A stretch of DNA of 64,000 nucleotides from Flavobacterium ajazii (GTDB taxonomy: Bacteria; Bacteroidota; Bacteroidia; Flavobacteriales; Flavobacteriaceae). The position numbers and the translations under genes were made by a program. Position 1 is the stretch's first letter, and the number at the start of each line of letters is the position of its first letter. The stretch spans positions 298,156 through 362,155 of the forward strand of contig NZ_JAAEHL010000007.1 of NCBI RefSeq assembly GCF_010614725.1. The letters are read 5' to 3'. Shown here piece after piece: positions 35,133 through 44,812 of this stretch. The notes below the pieces were generated by a model. The model ran no database searches. It had not been told where the DNA came from and saw only the letters and a program-made list of their open reading frames with translations.

Positions 35133-37235
35133 TTAATACTTCCAAACCAGTACATCAGCGGTTTTTATGGCTTTTGTTCCTATAATAATTTGGGCACTTT
35201 CCGGTAAATTAATGTTGTAAATTTTATCCGAATAATTGACAGCTATACCAAATCCGTCACGATATTCTACCATAACTCCTTCTGGATAATCTTCTATAGC
35301 AGCATTTTGTTTTTGGTACAGCTTCCTTACTACTTGTTTCTCTAAATCTCCATTTTTCGAATCTACACCAACATACGTTACTGTTCCTTTACCTAAATTA
35401 CGTGAAATAACAGTTGGCGTTCCAGCGTAAAAATCACCCTCGTAAGTTCCCCAAACGTCTGTTTCTTTATTGGGTTTCAGTAAATCGCCCCAGCTTGTCC
35501 AGCCAAATTCCTGATTATTAAATTTTATAATACCCGGAGATTGCGGCATTAGTAAATCATACGAGTCTATTTGAGAGCCAATTAAATTCCACATGGGCTC
35601 ATAAAATTTAGCTTCCCAAAGATGTCCCTGACGATTCTGAATTCCGGATCGGCAGCTCATGATTAAATTTCCTCCGTTTTTAGCATACAAAGTCAGTTTA
35701 TCAATCATTTTTTGATCAATCATTTGATAAGCAGGTACGATTAAAAAAGGATAATTGGAGAAATTAGCCGTATCCCGGACAAAATCAACCGGAGCACCAA
35801 TAGATTTTGCGGCTTTATAATATTTTAAAAAATGGCCAATCGTATTCCACTCTTTTGTCTGTTTGTTTAGCTCAATACCCATTACATTATCGGCATTGAA
35901 GAGAATTCCCGTTTTACGTTTTAAATAGTATTCCGGCAATTTTGATTTGGCATCGTATTTTTTTCGAAGTGTATTAATTTCTTTTATAAACTGCTTAAAT
36001 TCTTCACCTCCCGGAGTTGGTGTTACGCCATCTGTACCAACTATACCGTAGTGATACTGCTCATATCCGTACAAAGGCGCGCGAAAACGATAGGTACAAG
36101 CAAACTTACTTCCTCCGGCAAAAACATGCCACAACCACATACGTACACTGCCTGGTAAAGGCTGCGGATTAATACTTCCCCAGTTTACTTGTCCCGGCTG
36201 CAGTTCCATACAGCCATACATGCCTTTGAGCGGTCTGAAAAAATCATTCGCCATTCCGATAGCGGTATAATCTCCTAAACGGTACCCATTTTTTCCGATT
36301 CCCAGACTTCCTCCATATACTAAATAACGGGTGTAACAATCAAAATCCAGTTCCTTGCTCATTCCAACGAAACTTTCATTATAATTGGATCTGTAATTAG
36401 AAGTGATCCATTGGTCTTTACTCACATATTTGCGAATTGTAATGGCTTGTTCATCCAAAAAAGTTGCAGTTTCCTCATCGGCAAATCGGTAATGATCTAA
36501 TTGTGAATGCAAGTTCATTCCCCACTCTTTGTGCAGCGGAATATTAATCTCATCGAAACTACCGTAAATACCGCTCCAGAATTTATTTCCCCAGGCATCA
36601 TTCAGGGCGTTAATGTTTTTATATTTTTCCTTTAACCAGTTACGATAACGCTGTTGTGCATCTTTGCCATAATCCAGAAAACGCGCCGGTTCATTGTCTA
36701 CCTGCCAGCCTATTATATTTTTATTATTGCCGTATTTTTTTGCCAATTGTTCAATCATTTTCATCGAATAGCTACGATAATAATTACTTGAAAACGATGC
36801 GTGCTGTCTCGAACCATGATCTGTTTTTGTACCATCTTCATAGGTTGCAAGTATATCGGGATGCTTTCTGACAAGCCAAACCGGAGGCGTTGCTGTCGAA
36901 GTGCACATCACAATTTTTAATTTATATTTTACAGCAATTTCTACTGCTTTATCCAGCCATTTAAAATCATAAACACCTTCTTGCGGTTCTAACTGTGCCC
37001 AGGCAAATTCTGCAAAATGAGTGAATTCAAAACCCATTTCGGCAATTTTTTTCAGATCACGGTCCCATTGACTTTCATCCCAATGTTCAGGATAATAGTA
37101 GACCCCAACCGTTGTCAGGTCTTTTTTAGGGAAATATTTGTCAAACTTTTGACCAACTGAATTTAAACTAACCAGTAATACAAATACAACAAATAGTACT
37201 TTTTTCAAGAAAGGTGTTTTTGATTTTTGATTCAT
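35133..37235 (-). CDS. Beta-galactosidase, glycoside hydrolase family 42
   Basis: This 700-aa enzyme has a hydrophobic signal near residues 10-29. The GH42 barrel carries acid/base E182 (GWQVDNEPARF) and nucleophile E344 (GCMELQPGQVNWG). A trimerisation-type domain (about 440-620; VPAYQMIDQKMIDKL, GGNLIMSCRSG) and a small C-terminal beta domain follow. GH42 enzymes act on beta-1,3/1,4/1,6-galactosides; several plant-associated ones process arabinogalactan side chains. It begins 6 bp after the DUF5695 gene, so the two are translated from one mRNA. Confidence 0.94.
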   Translation of the reverse strand: MNQKSKTPFLKKVLFVVFVLLVSLNSVGQKFDKYFPKKDLTTVGVYYYPEHWDESQWDRDLKKIAEMGFEFTHFAEFAWAQLEPQEGVYDFKWLDKAVEIAVKYKLKIVMCTSTATPPVWLVRKHPDILATYEDGTKTDHGSRQHASFSSNYYRSYSMKMIEQLAKKYGNNKNIIGWQVDNEPARFLDYGKDAQQRYRNWLKEKYKNINALNDAWGNKFWSGIYGSFDEINIPLHKEWGMNLHSQLDHYRFADEETATFLDEQAITIRKYVSKDQWITSNYRSNYNESFVGMSKELDFDCYTRYLVYGGSLGIGKNGYRLGDYTAIGMANDFFRPLKGMYGCMELQPGQVNWGSINPQPLPGSVRMWLWHVFAGGSKFACTYRFRAPLYGYEQYHYGIVGTDGVTPTPGGEEFKQFIKEINTLRKKYDAKSKLPEYYLKRKTGILFNADNVMGIELNKQTKEWNTIGHFLKYYKAAKSIGAPVDFVRDTANFSNYPFLIVPAYQMIDQKMIDKLTLYAKNGGNLIMSCRSGIQNRQGHLWEAKFYEPMWNLIGSQIDSYDLLMPQSPGIIKFNNQEFGWTSWGDLLKPNKETDVWGTYEGDFYAGTPTVISRNLGKGTVTYVGVDSKNGDLEKQVVRKLYQKQNAAIEDYPEGVMVEYRDGFGIAVNYSDKIYNINLPESAQIIIGTKAIKTADVLVWKY

Positions 37236-37241
37236 TCCATA

Positions 37242-39932
37242 TTATAATTTAATTTGAATAGGCTTGCTTTTCAACGCAATTTTGTAAGCACCTCTCACTT
37301 TTTCGTAAGGCAGTTTTACCTCCTGATCTACTCTTAAATAAGCATTTGGAGTATAAGCCGTTTTTGCATCTAAAGTAATAGTGATGGCACCTGTTTTACT
37401 ATTGTAAGTTACTTTATTAAAAGTTCCTGCATCTAATGTTAACCCTATTTTTTTAGGCGCAATAAACACTTTAGATTTTGCCGCTGTTGTAATTTCTACC
37501 TCAACCTCATCTCCTTTTTCTTTTACATTACCTCCAAAAGCAAGCCAGCCATATTCTTTTTCATTGGTAATAAATGTAGCCGTATTGACCGCATAACCAA
37601 AGAAACCGGAACCATAATCTCCTGATAAATAATCAATCTGCAACGTTTCAGGATATGAATGAAAAGCAGCAGGCCCGAAACCATCCTGAGTGATATTTGA
37701 AATTCCGCCTAATAATCCTCCGTAACCTACTTTTAGCAAATGAAAATCATCCGGTGTTTTTTTATACTGTTCCAAAACCGGAATCGCATTCAGTGCCGAA
37801 CCATAATGATGAATCTGACGCTCTACTCTTGATAATTTTCCTCCGTATAGAAAATCCCAATACCTGCGGGCGTTACCATTATACGCCCAATGTGGCATCG
37901 TAGGCATATAAGCCAGGATTGCATCAAGCGTAACCTTTGCTTTATCAGTATATCCAAAATAATCTGACCACATGTATACTTCTTCCTGTCCTGTAGAATC
38001 CCAGGGCATTTCGCTTCCAAAAGGATAATTTAATGTTCTCCAATGATCGGCTCTCAATTTCATTTTTGCTTCCAGATTATTGGCCATTTCTGTATATCCT
38101 TCCGTTTTTAAATCTTTTAAAATCAATAAAAACACCGTTCCTTCCATTTGTCCAAACTGCGCATAATATGGCGCTAATGTGGTCATTGCAATACTGGTTT
38201 CATAAGCATTTTTCAGATACCAGTCCCAGGGATGATTGGTTACTAAACCATCGTGATATCTGGCCAGACGGTACATCGTCCAGTGTGCAGCGGCCACGTG
38301 CGGATAGTTGTAGGATCTTCCCGGATCATCAGAACCTTTTTTGTCCCATGCAGCCCAGGTTTTATAGTTTACATCTTTGCTGTAGGTTCCTTCCGGCATT
38401 AATTTTGGCTCGTAATAAAAAACACTTTTTTTAACACCGTATTTCAGCGTATCGGCAGTATTGTACTGAATTCCGCCCCACAATGTTTTATCTACAAACC
38501 GTTCCAGTTTTTGTATTTCTTCTTTTTTCGGATCAATCAATTGTTTCATAATTGCTCCTAACCAGCCACCTGCTCCGCCTTCATCACTTAGACCCGCAAT
38601 CCAGACACGACTGTCCTGACTAACTTGTTTTTTTGTTTCATAATCGTATGAAATTACAGAAGGATTTCTATGAAAAGGATCATTTTTTTCATCAAACCAT
38701 TGTGCTGTTGTCGAGAAATGTCCAAAATCAGCCACTGTATTGGTTTCTGATTTGATGACTTTATAATTGATGGTTTGCTCTAGACCATCTTCGTAGGTTA
38801 CCGTTAATCGGGCTCTTCCCCATTTTTTTCCCTGTACTGCATATTGAAAATAACCGTTCTTGTTTTTTGATTTTTCGGTTACTGTCAAAGCGCCTTCCGG
38901 TTCAATTTTAAAAGATTTAACTGCCTTTTTATACTTCAGAAAAAGCTGTCCGTTCACATCCAGCGGTAACACATAACCCGGAACACCAACTGCCAAAGTA
39001 TGTTCGTTCTGAACTAAAGCAGACTGAATATTGTTGATTTGATCTACGAGTACAAATTTCAATGCAAAACTTTTCGATTCACCCGCCTGAAGGGTTAGAG
39101 ATGTTGGCGTATTCCATTGTTCTGCTTTTTTCCATTCCTGCTCTGCATACGCTTTACTTAGCGGCATCCATTCGTGAAAACCTTCAAAGACAATACTTCT
39201 CGGGGTTTCATCATCCAATAAAGGACGATAGGCTTCAAACGGCATATTTTCTTCAGGAAGCAGCAATAATGCAGGTCCGTGACCACTTAATCGTTTTACT
39301 TCCAGATAACCGGCATCTTTACCAATATAAGGATCAAAAAATACATTGTGAAGGTGGGTTTCGTCTAAAGATTTACCTTCAAGAATATTGTTAAAAATCA
39401 TTGGAATACCCAAAGCTCCTATCTCTACAGCTGCATTGGATTTGTTTTTTATTTCGAAACGCATAATCAGGTTTCCGTTCTTTTCTTCATAAAAACGCTG
39501 TATGCTTACCGGAATATCAGCAGGCAGTGTATTCGAAAGATCGGCTCCTGCCAAAACAGTTCCGGAAACATTTAAAGCCGTTACAGCTGCTCTTTTTGAA
39601 ACTGTCGAATAGCTTTTCCAGCTTCCGTCTGTTGCTTTAATTCGAAGATTGATATCTCCTAATTGATATAAACCATCTTTATCACGAATTGCCAAACGGT
39701 CACCCGGTGTAAAGTCGAAGGTTTTCTCTGAAATTGGTGACAAAGCCGCAACAGTTTGTGATGCTTTTACCAATTTTAGTTCAAAAGACTTCGTGTTTAA
39801 AGTCGTAAATCCCTTATCGGTTTCGAGGGTTGATTTCTTCGCTTTAATCTTATCCCAATATTCCTGCGCCTGTACATTGTTTGAAGCGATGAAGCAGCAA
39901 ATCATTAAAGCCAATACTTTTACTTTTTTCAT
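37242..39932 (-). CDS. DUF5695 protein, probable alpha/alpha-barrel carbohydrate enzyme
   Basis: The 896-aa exported protein (signal to about NVQAQ23) matches the DUF5695 family by overall sequence (for example FTPGDRLAIRDKDGLYQLGDI, LWGGIQYNTADTLKYGVKKSVFYYEPKL). The N-terminal ~400 residues are beta-rich. The second half (about 470-760) is helical, with aromatic/acidic motifs (HPWDWYLKNAYETSIAM, FGSEMPWDSTGQEEVYMWSDYFG) like (alpha/alpha)6 toroid glycosidases or lyases. Conserved Glu/Asp in MPWDSTGQEE are candidate catalytic residues. No activity is assigned to the family to my knowledge. The operon position between GH42 and DUF885, with GH127 two genes upstream, suggests action on an arabinogalactan- or Hyp-linked glycan. 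Confidence 0.75.
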   Translation of the reverse strand: MKKVKVLALMICCFIASNNVQAQEYWDKIKAKKSTLETDKGFTTLNTKSFELKLVKASQTVAALSPISEKTFDFTPGDRLAIRDKDGLYQLGDINLRIKATDGSWKSYSTVSKRAAVTALNVSGTVLAGADLSNTLPADIPVSIQRFYEEKNGNLIMRFEIKNKSNAAVEIGALGIPMIFNNILEGKSLDETHLHNVFFDPYIGKDAGYLEVKRLSGHGPALLLLPEENMPFEAYRPLLDDETPRSIVFEGFHEWMPLSKAYAEQEWKKAEQWNTPTSLTLQAGESKSFALKFVLVDQINNIQSALVQNEHTLAVGVPGYVLPLDVNGQLFLKYKKAVKSFKIEPEGALTVTEKSKNKNGYFQYAVQGKKWGRARLTVTYEDGLEQTINYKVIKSETNTVADFGHFSTTAQWFDEKNDPFHRNPSVISYDYETKKQVSQDSRVWIAGLSDEGGAGGWLGAIMKQLIDPKKEEIQKLERFVDKTLWGGIQYNTADTLKYGVKKSVFYYEPKLMPEGTYSKDVNYKTWAAWDKKGSDDPGRSYNYPHVAAAHWTMYRLARYHDGLVTNHPWDWYLKNAYETSIAMTTLAPYYAQFGQMEGTVFLLILKDLKTEGYTEMANNLEAKMKLRADHWRTLNYPFGSEMPWDSTGQEEVYMWSDYFGYTDKAKVTLDAILAYMPTMPHWAYNGNARRYWDFLYGGKLSRVERQIHHYGSALNAIPVLEQYKKTPDDFHLLKVGYGGLLGGISNITQDGFGPAAFHSYPETLQIDYLSGDYGSGFFGYAVNTATFITNEKEYGWLAFGGNVKEKGDEVEVEITTAAKSKVFIAPKKIGLTLDAGTFNKVTYNSKTGAITITLDAKTAYTPNAYLRVDQEVKLPYEKVRGAYKIALKSKPIQIKL

Positions 39933-39983
39933 AATTCGTTATTTTTTAGACCTGAATAAAAAGCTATTCAGAAATATTTTTTA

Positions 39984-41675
39984 CTATTTAAAATCAGTCG
40001 AAAACTTCCAGTTTGTTTTATAATCTTCAGCAACGGGTAAATCTTCTAACAATATTCGGAGCATTTCTACCGGCATTATATTTTCTCTTAAAACCCGGTC
40101 ATGAAACTGTTTTTCTGTCCATCCTTTTGCTAATAATTCGTTTCTTAAAGCATAAAACTGTAATCCTCCCGTCATATAAGCTACCTGATACAATGGTGCG
40201 TCTCCACTGGCAAAGGAACGCCTTACTTCTGCTTCTGCGTTTGCGTACTCATGACCAACTTCATTAACTAATAAATTGATACATTGCTGAGGCGTCATTT
40301 CTCCTAAATGATATTTTAATGAAAAAATGATTCTGGCACAGCGGTGAATTCTCCAAAACAGCATTCCTAATTTCTGTTCCGGTGTCTGCGGAAATTGTTT
40401 GTTCCAAAGATTGATTTCCCAGTACAAAGCCCAGCCTTCCATCCAGAATGGCGTATCAAAAGGCTGACGGTACGATTTGTAACGGCTGTTCATGAAAAAC
40501 TGCAGATTATGTCCTGGTAATAATTCATGCTGAACGGTTGCAAAAGAAAAATTAGGATTGTTCCCACGCATACTCATCAATTTATCTTTCTGATCCATGT
40601 CTTCAGTCGGATACGAAATACTGATTTCCCAGCCTCCGGTAAAAAACGGATTTATTTTTTGACGCTCCGGTGTCATCATGATCATCTGCCAGGTTTCTTT
40701 GGTCAGTTCCGGAAAGGTTATCAAATCCCTGTCTTCAATAAATTTTACCGACTTATTGTATAAATCTGTTATGGCCTGAGGCTGTTCTCCTGCCGGAACA
40801 TAAGTATCTTTTACATGTTCTAATGCTTTTTTCCAGTCTTTTCCGTAACCTAATTCGGCTGAAGCTTTGATCATTTCATTTTTACACCACTCAAATTGAT
40901 TCTGCGCAGCGGCAATTAATTCTTCAGGAGAATACGGAATATATTCATAAGACAAACTTTTGATTATAGCATCTCTTCCAATTGGTTTTCCAATAATGCC
41001 GCTTCCGTCATCTTTTAAACTTGTTTTAGAATAATTGGTTCTTAGAAAATCCTCGTAGACTTTGAGTTTCTCCGATAGTTTCTTATACGGTTTTTCCATC
41101 CACCAGGTAAAATCGGGATCGTAGCTATAATAAAATTCATAAGCTTCTTTTAATGATTTTTCAAAAGACGAAACTATTTTTGAAGCTTTATCGGCAGCAA
41201 ACCAGTCTTTGAAAGGTTTATTTTTCAGCTGTTCTGTTTTTTTATCAATCGTAATTCCGGCAACATCAAATGCTTTTGCCAATTGACTCGCAACGGGCCG
41301 TTTTCCTCTTCGTCTTTCGGTTATAAAAAGATTGATTTCATCTGTAAAATCCAATACCGAAGCCACTTCTTTGTATGCTCTGTATTCGATTTGTAAAAAA
41401 TAATCTCCTTTATCAATCAAATTTTGTAATAGTAAATAATCTACTTTTCCGTCTTTAGATAAATTTTTAAAATCAATATTTTTTACTGTTTTAGACCAAT
41501 CTGCATAAAATTTAGAAAACCGAACATAATATTCCTCCGATTCATTATTGGAATAAAAATTCTGCAGGGCAGTTTTATCTGCCTGAAATGCGTTGACTAC
41601 ATCTATAAGTTCGCTGGAAAACGAGGGTGTCATCATAAATAAAAATAAAATAAGGCTTAAAATTGATTTTTTCAT
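39984..41675 (-). CDS. DUF885 family zinc metallopeptidase
   Basis: The 563-aa exported protein (signal near residue 20, TPSFSSE) carries the gluzincin-like motif H383-E-L-L-P-G-H389 (QHELLPGHNLQ), the hallmark of DUF885 peptidases, plus the WMEGWALYWE and AEAEVRRSFASGDAPLYQVAYMTGG segments of the family. DUF885 members are poorly characterised peptidases. It lies 35 bp downstream of GH127 and 51 bp upstream of DUF5695. In this operon it would cut deglycosylated peptide in the periplasm; specificity for Pro/Hyp-rich sequence is a guess from context. Confidence 0.88.
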   Translation of the reverse strand: MKKSILSLILFLFMMTPSFSSELIDVVNAFQADKTALQNFYSNNESEEYYVRFSKFYADWSKTVKNIDFKNLSKDGKVDYLLLQNLIDKGDYFLQIEYRAYKEVASVLDFTDEINLFITERRRGKRPVASQLAKAFDVAGITIDKKTEQLKNKPFKDWFAADKASKIVSSFEKSLKEAYEFYYSYDPDFTWWMEKPYKKLSEKLKVYEDFLRTNYSKTSLKDDGSGIIGKPIGRDAIIKSLSYEYIPYSPEELIAAAQNQFEWCKNEMIKASAELGYGKDWKKALEHVKDTYVPAGEQPQAITDLYNKSVKFIEDRDLITFPELTKETWQMIMMTPERQKINPFFTGGWEISISYPTEDMDQKDKLMSMRGNNPNFSFATVQHELLPGHNLQFFMNSRYKSYRQPFDTPFWMEGWALYWEINLWNKQFPQTPEQKLGMLFWRIHRCARIIFSLKYHLGEMTPQQCINLLVNEVGHEYANAEAEVRRSFASGDAPLYQVAYMTGGLQFYALRNELLAKGWTEKQFHDRVLRENIMPVEMLRILLEDLPVAEDYKTNWKFSTDFK

Positions 41676-41710
41676 GCTTTTGATTTGATGATTTTTAATG
41701 TTTTGCTACG

Positions 41711-44700
41711 TTATTTGAATGTAATATCAAGATAAACTGAATGACGTCCGTAAGTTTCGTAAAAAGGTTTGTAAAGAACGTCATCAATAGTAAATTCCAG
41801 TTTTTTAGGATCTCCCTGAATCGATTTACTGATATCTTTTACATCAAAAATCACTTTTCGCCAGTCTTTTCTTGGTTCGGTTTCCTGTGCTGCTAACAAA
41901 ACCGGTCCATAAAACAAACTGGCAATATTTTGCTGATCCATTACGGGTTCTAAATGGAATTCAAACGGCATGCGCAATTCAATTGTATCACCGTCTTTCC
42001 ATTTGCGATTCAATTTCAGATAACTTCCCGGCTGTACTTTTACTTTTTCTTCTTTGCCATTTATTTTTACAAAAAATCCTTTTGTTGCCCAATGGGGCAC
42101 ACGAACATTAATATCAAAATTACCGTTTCCTTTAATCGTTAATCGGGTAAAATCTTCTTTAGGAAAATCTGTTGTCTGTGTGATTGTTACCTTTTTCTCT
42201 GTCCAGTTTAAAGTAGACGGCACGTAAAGATTTACATAAAGCGCTTTGTTATCTGTACTTTTAAAATAAACCGAATTTTGAAATTTTGTATTACTTTCTA
42301 TCGCTGTTCCGTTGCAGCAGGTAAAACCTGTCATATGCGGATTTCCAAACTGTTTTACTGATCCGGGCCTTAACGGAACGTGATATGTATTGGCAGGACT
42401 GTCCTGCGCTACAGAAGACAATATATGATTATAAAGTCCGCGTTCGTAATAATCCATTAATTCACCTCTTTGTTCGTATAGAAACAAATCTCCTGTTAAT
42501 TTCAGCATGTTATAAGTCGCACAGGTTTCGTTTTGACCACCTGATGAAAAACCATTTTCGTAAATCGTAGCAGGCTGACTGATAAAACATTCTGCGTTAG
42601 CCGGGTTTCTGGCTCCTGCAACTCCGCCAATGCTGTACATATAATCGTTTACTGTTTTGTACCAAAAGTTTTCGGCTACATGATAATAATCTGAAGTATT
42701 AGAATCACGGTACATTTCAAGCGCTCCCATAATCTGCGGAATATGCTGATTGGCGTGTAATCCTCTAAAAGTATCCACATTTTTTGCCAATCCGTGCGAA
42801 TGATTTGCATCGCCGTAAAATACTTTGATATTGTCAAATAGTTTTGCAACTTCTAAATAATGAGGATCTTTTGTGATTCGGTATAAACGTGCCATCGCTT
42901 CGTTCATTCCTCCAAATTCTCCGGCAATGTAACGGTTCCACATACTGATCAGCGTTTCTGTCGGCAGTTTTTTCATTCGGGCATACACCCAGTCTCCCAT
43001 ACCTTTGGCAGTTGCAAGCGCTTTTTCGTTACCGCTTACTTCGTAAACATCCATTAAACCTGCCAAAATTTTATGCAGCGTATAATAAGGCGCCCAAATC
43101 TGAGTTTTTTGCCCTCCGTAAGTAGCTCCTTTTTCCAGCATAATAAACTGATCCGGCGGATAAGCGCTTATAAATCCTTTTCCCCAGTTCTCATAATCAG
43201 TACGAATACCTTCAGGACTTAAATCTGAATCATAGTCTGTTTTTCCGGGGCCCGGAGGCACCGCTGTCGGATCTGATACAAACTTCCCTCCTGCCACTTT
43301 TGGCTGTCCTGATAATTGTGCTAATTGGTACAGTGTATTTACCATGTACTCCATCTTTTGAGCAAAATTTGCCTGTAATGTTTTATCATAACCCGTACTT
43401 GCATAAGCCTGAGCAATAGCAGTCAGGTAATGTCCTGTAGCGTGTCCGCGCAATTTTGTTTCCTGAGTATCCCAAACCCCAAGCGGTTCTGCCTCTTTTG
43501 GCTGTTGCTGTCCAAAAGTATTACGAAACATATAAAGGAAAGAATCCGGGTCTGTAGTGGCAAGTGTTGAGATAAACTTATTACGGTTTTCAATAAATTT
43601 AGTTTGCTGTCCGTCAATATATTTGTTAAGTGTAACCTCATCAAGACTAAAAACTTCCAGTTTACGCTTTGGTGCAGCTGCTGTTTTTGCTTCTTTTACG
43701 GTTATAACTGCTTTTGGTTTTAAATCGGTTCCGGAAACAATTCCTGTTACGGTATATTGCCCTGCTTTAAGCACTTCGTTATTGTCTTTTGGCGAAGGCC
43801 AGATCACACGCACTTCTGGTCCATGAACACCATCACGATAAATTCCTTTTAAATAAGAAGGTATTCTTGGCAGGTATCCTGTTGTCGTCTCTACCTGAAT
43901 ATCCGGTACGCTGGTCAAATATTGATTGTACAGTTGTGGAGCTGTTTTTGAAAATTTTGGCAAATCTGTTACTTGTTCTTCCTGTGCTTCTTCTTCCTGT
44001 CCTTCTTTTAATGCATTATTATAAATTCTGTTGATTTGCTTTTCATTTAAAGGAACTCTGTAAATCCTGAAATCGTGTAGTTTAGCGTTCAAATAAGGTT
44101 CTTCTTCTGATACTGATTTCCCTATAAAAAGTTTCGATTTACTGTCAAATAACTGACTTAAATTTAATTCCGCATTCTTTGTTTCGCCAGCCAATACACC
44201 ATTCACGTAGGTGCTAACCGTTTTTGACGGAATATTAAGTACGACAGCTATATGATTCCATTTATTTATGGCTATGGCAGGTGAAGACGTATTGTATTGA
44301 ATACCTTTTCCGTTTGTAATTTCTGTCTGAAGCCCTTCTTTCGTCTGAGTTCCGGCTGGTGCGGCATAAAAATGTGAACTGATACTTTTTCCGAAATCAA
44401 AAAAACGCTGGCCTTTTTGAGCAGAACGCAAGTAAATCCAGCCTGTTATACTGAGTGATTCTTCACCTATGATTCCTTCACCCGGAATAGAAACAAAAGC
44501 TTTGCTGTCTGCCAGTAACGAAAGTACTTTGCCAAACAAGTCATCGTTTACGAACTTTGCTTTTACATCCTCAATTTTACCGTGCAGATTATTTCGGGAC
44601 CAGTCTTTTGCATCGCCATCAAAAACATAGCGCGCAATTAATCCTGTTTCGCCAATTCCGTCCAAAATCTGATCACCGTTTTGTGCCTGTAAAACAGTCG

Positions 44701-44755
44701 TGCCGATTGCAAAAAAACTGATTACTGCACAAATAAATAACGTCCCTCTTTTCAT
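41711..44755 (-). CDS. GH127 (beta-L-arabinofuranosidase-type) enzyme with LamG domain
   Basis: The 1014-aa exported protein has a signal ending about VLQAQ25, a LamG/concanavalin-like domain (about 30-250), a short linker, and a GH127 (formerly DUF1680) catalytic domain (about 365-1010). The Zn/Cys catalytic set is intact: E743 and C745 in NETCATYNMLKLT, and C813-C814 in TGFTCCNGT, with C813 the likely nucleophile. GH127 was defined by a bifidobacterial beta-L-arabinofuranosidase that releases L-arabinose from Hyp-linked beta-arabinooligosaccharides of extensin; other members act on RG-II. A hydroxyproline catabolic operon lies 5 kb away and proline-type peptidases are adjacent, which favours the extensin role. 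Confidence 0.93.
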   Translation of the reverse strand: MKRGTLFICAVISFFAIGTTVLQAQNGDQILDGIGETGLIARYVFDGDAKDWSRNNLHGKIEDVKAKFVNDDLFGKVLSLLADSKAFVSIPGEGIIGEESLSITGWIYLRSAQKGQRFFDFGKSISSHFYAAPAGTQTKEGLQTEITNGKGIQYNTSSPAIAINKWNHIAVVLNIPSKTVSTYVNGVLAGETKNAELNLSQLFDSKSKLFIGKSVSEEEPYLNAKLHDFRIYRVPLNEKQINRIYNNALKEGQEEEAQEEQVTDLPKFSKTAPQLYNQYLTSVPDIQVETTTGYLPRIPSYLKGIYRDGVHGPEVRVIWPSPKDNNEVLKAGQYTVTGIVSGTDLKPKAVITVKEAKTAAAPKRKLEVFSLDEVTLNKYIDGQQTKFIENRNKFISTLATTDPDSFLYMFRNTFGQQQPKEAEPLGVWDTQETKLRGHATGHYLTAIAQAYASTGYDKTLQANFAQKMEYMVNTLYQLAQLSGQPKVAGGKFVSDPTAVPPGPGKTDYDSDLSPEGIRTDYENWGKGFISAYPPDQFIMLEKGATYGGQKTQIWAPYYTLHKILAGLMDVYEVSGNEKALATAKGMGDWVYARMKKLPTETLISMWNRYIAGEFGGMNEAMARLYRITKDPHYLEVAKLFDNIKVFYGDANHSHGLAKNVDTFRGLHANQHIPQIMGALEMYRDSNTSDYYHVAENFWYKTVNDYMYSIGGVAGARNPANAECFISQPATIYENGFSSGGQNETCATYNMLKLTGDLFLYEQRGELMDYYERGLYNHILSSVAQDSPANTYHVPLRPGSVKQFGNPHMTGFTCCNGTAIESNTKFQNSVYFKSTDNKALYVNLYVPSTLNWTEKKVTITQTTDFPKEDFTRLTIKGNGNFDINVRVPHWATKGFFVKINGKEEKVKVQPGSYLKLNRKWKDGDTIELRMPFEFHLEPVMDQQNIASLFYGPVLLAAQETEPRKDWRKVIFDVKDISKSIQGDPKKLEFTIDDVLYKPFYETYGRHSVYLDITFK

Positions 44756-44812
44756 ACTTAACTTAATTTCTTTAAGATTTACAAAATCTTTATTTCTATT
44801 TTTCTAAGAGTC

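Noticed and set aside
38033..38434. 133-residue plus-strand frame opposite the DUF5695 gene
   Set aside because: Antisense shadow; the minus-strand frame is long, has a signal peptide and operon spacing.
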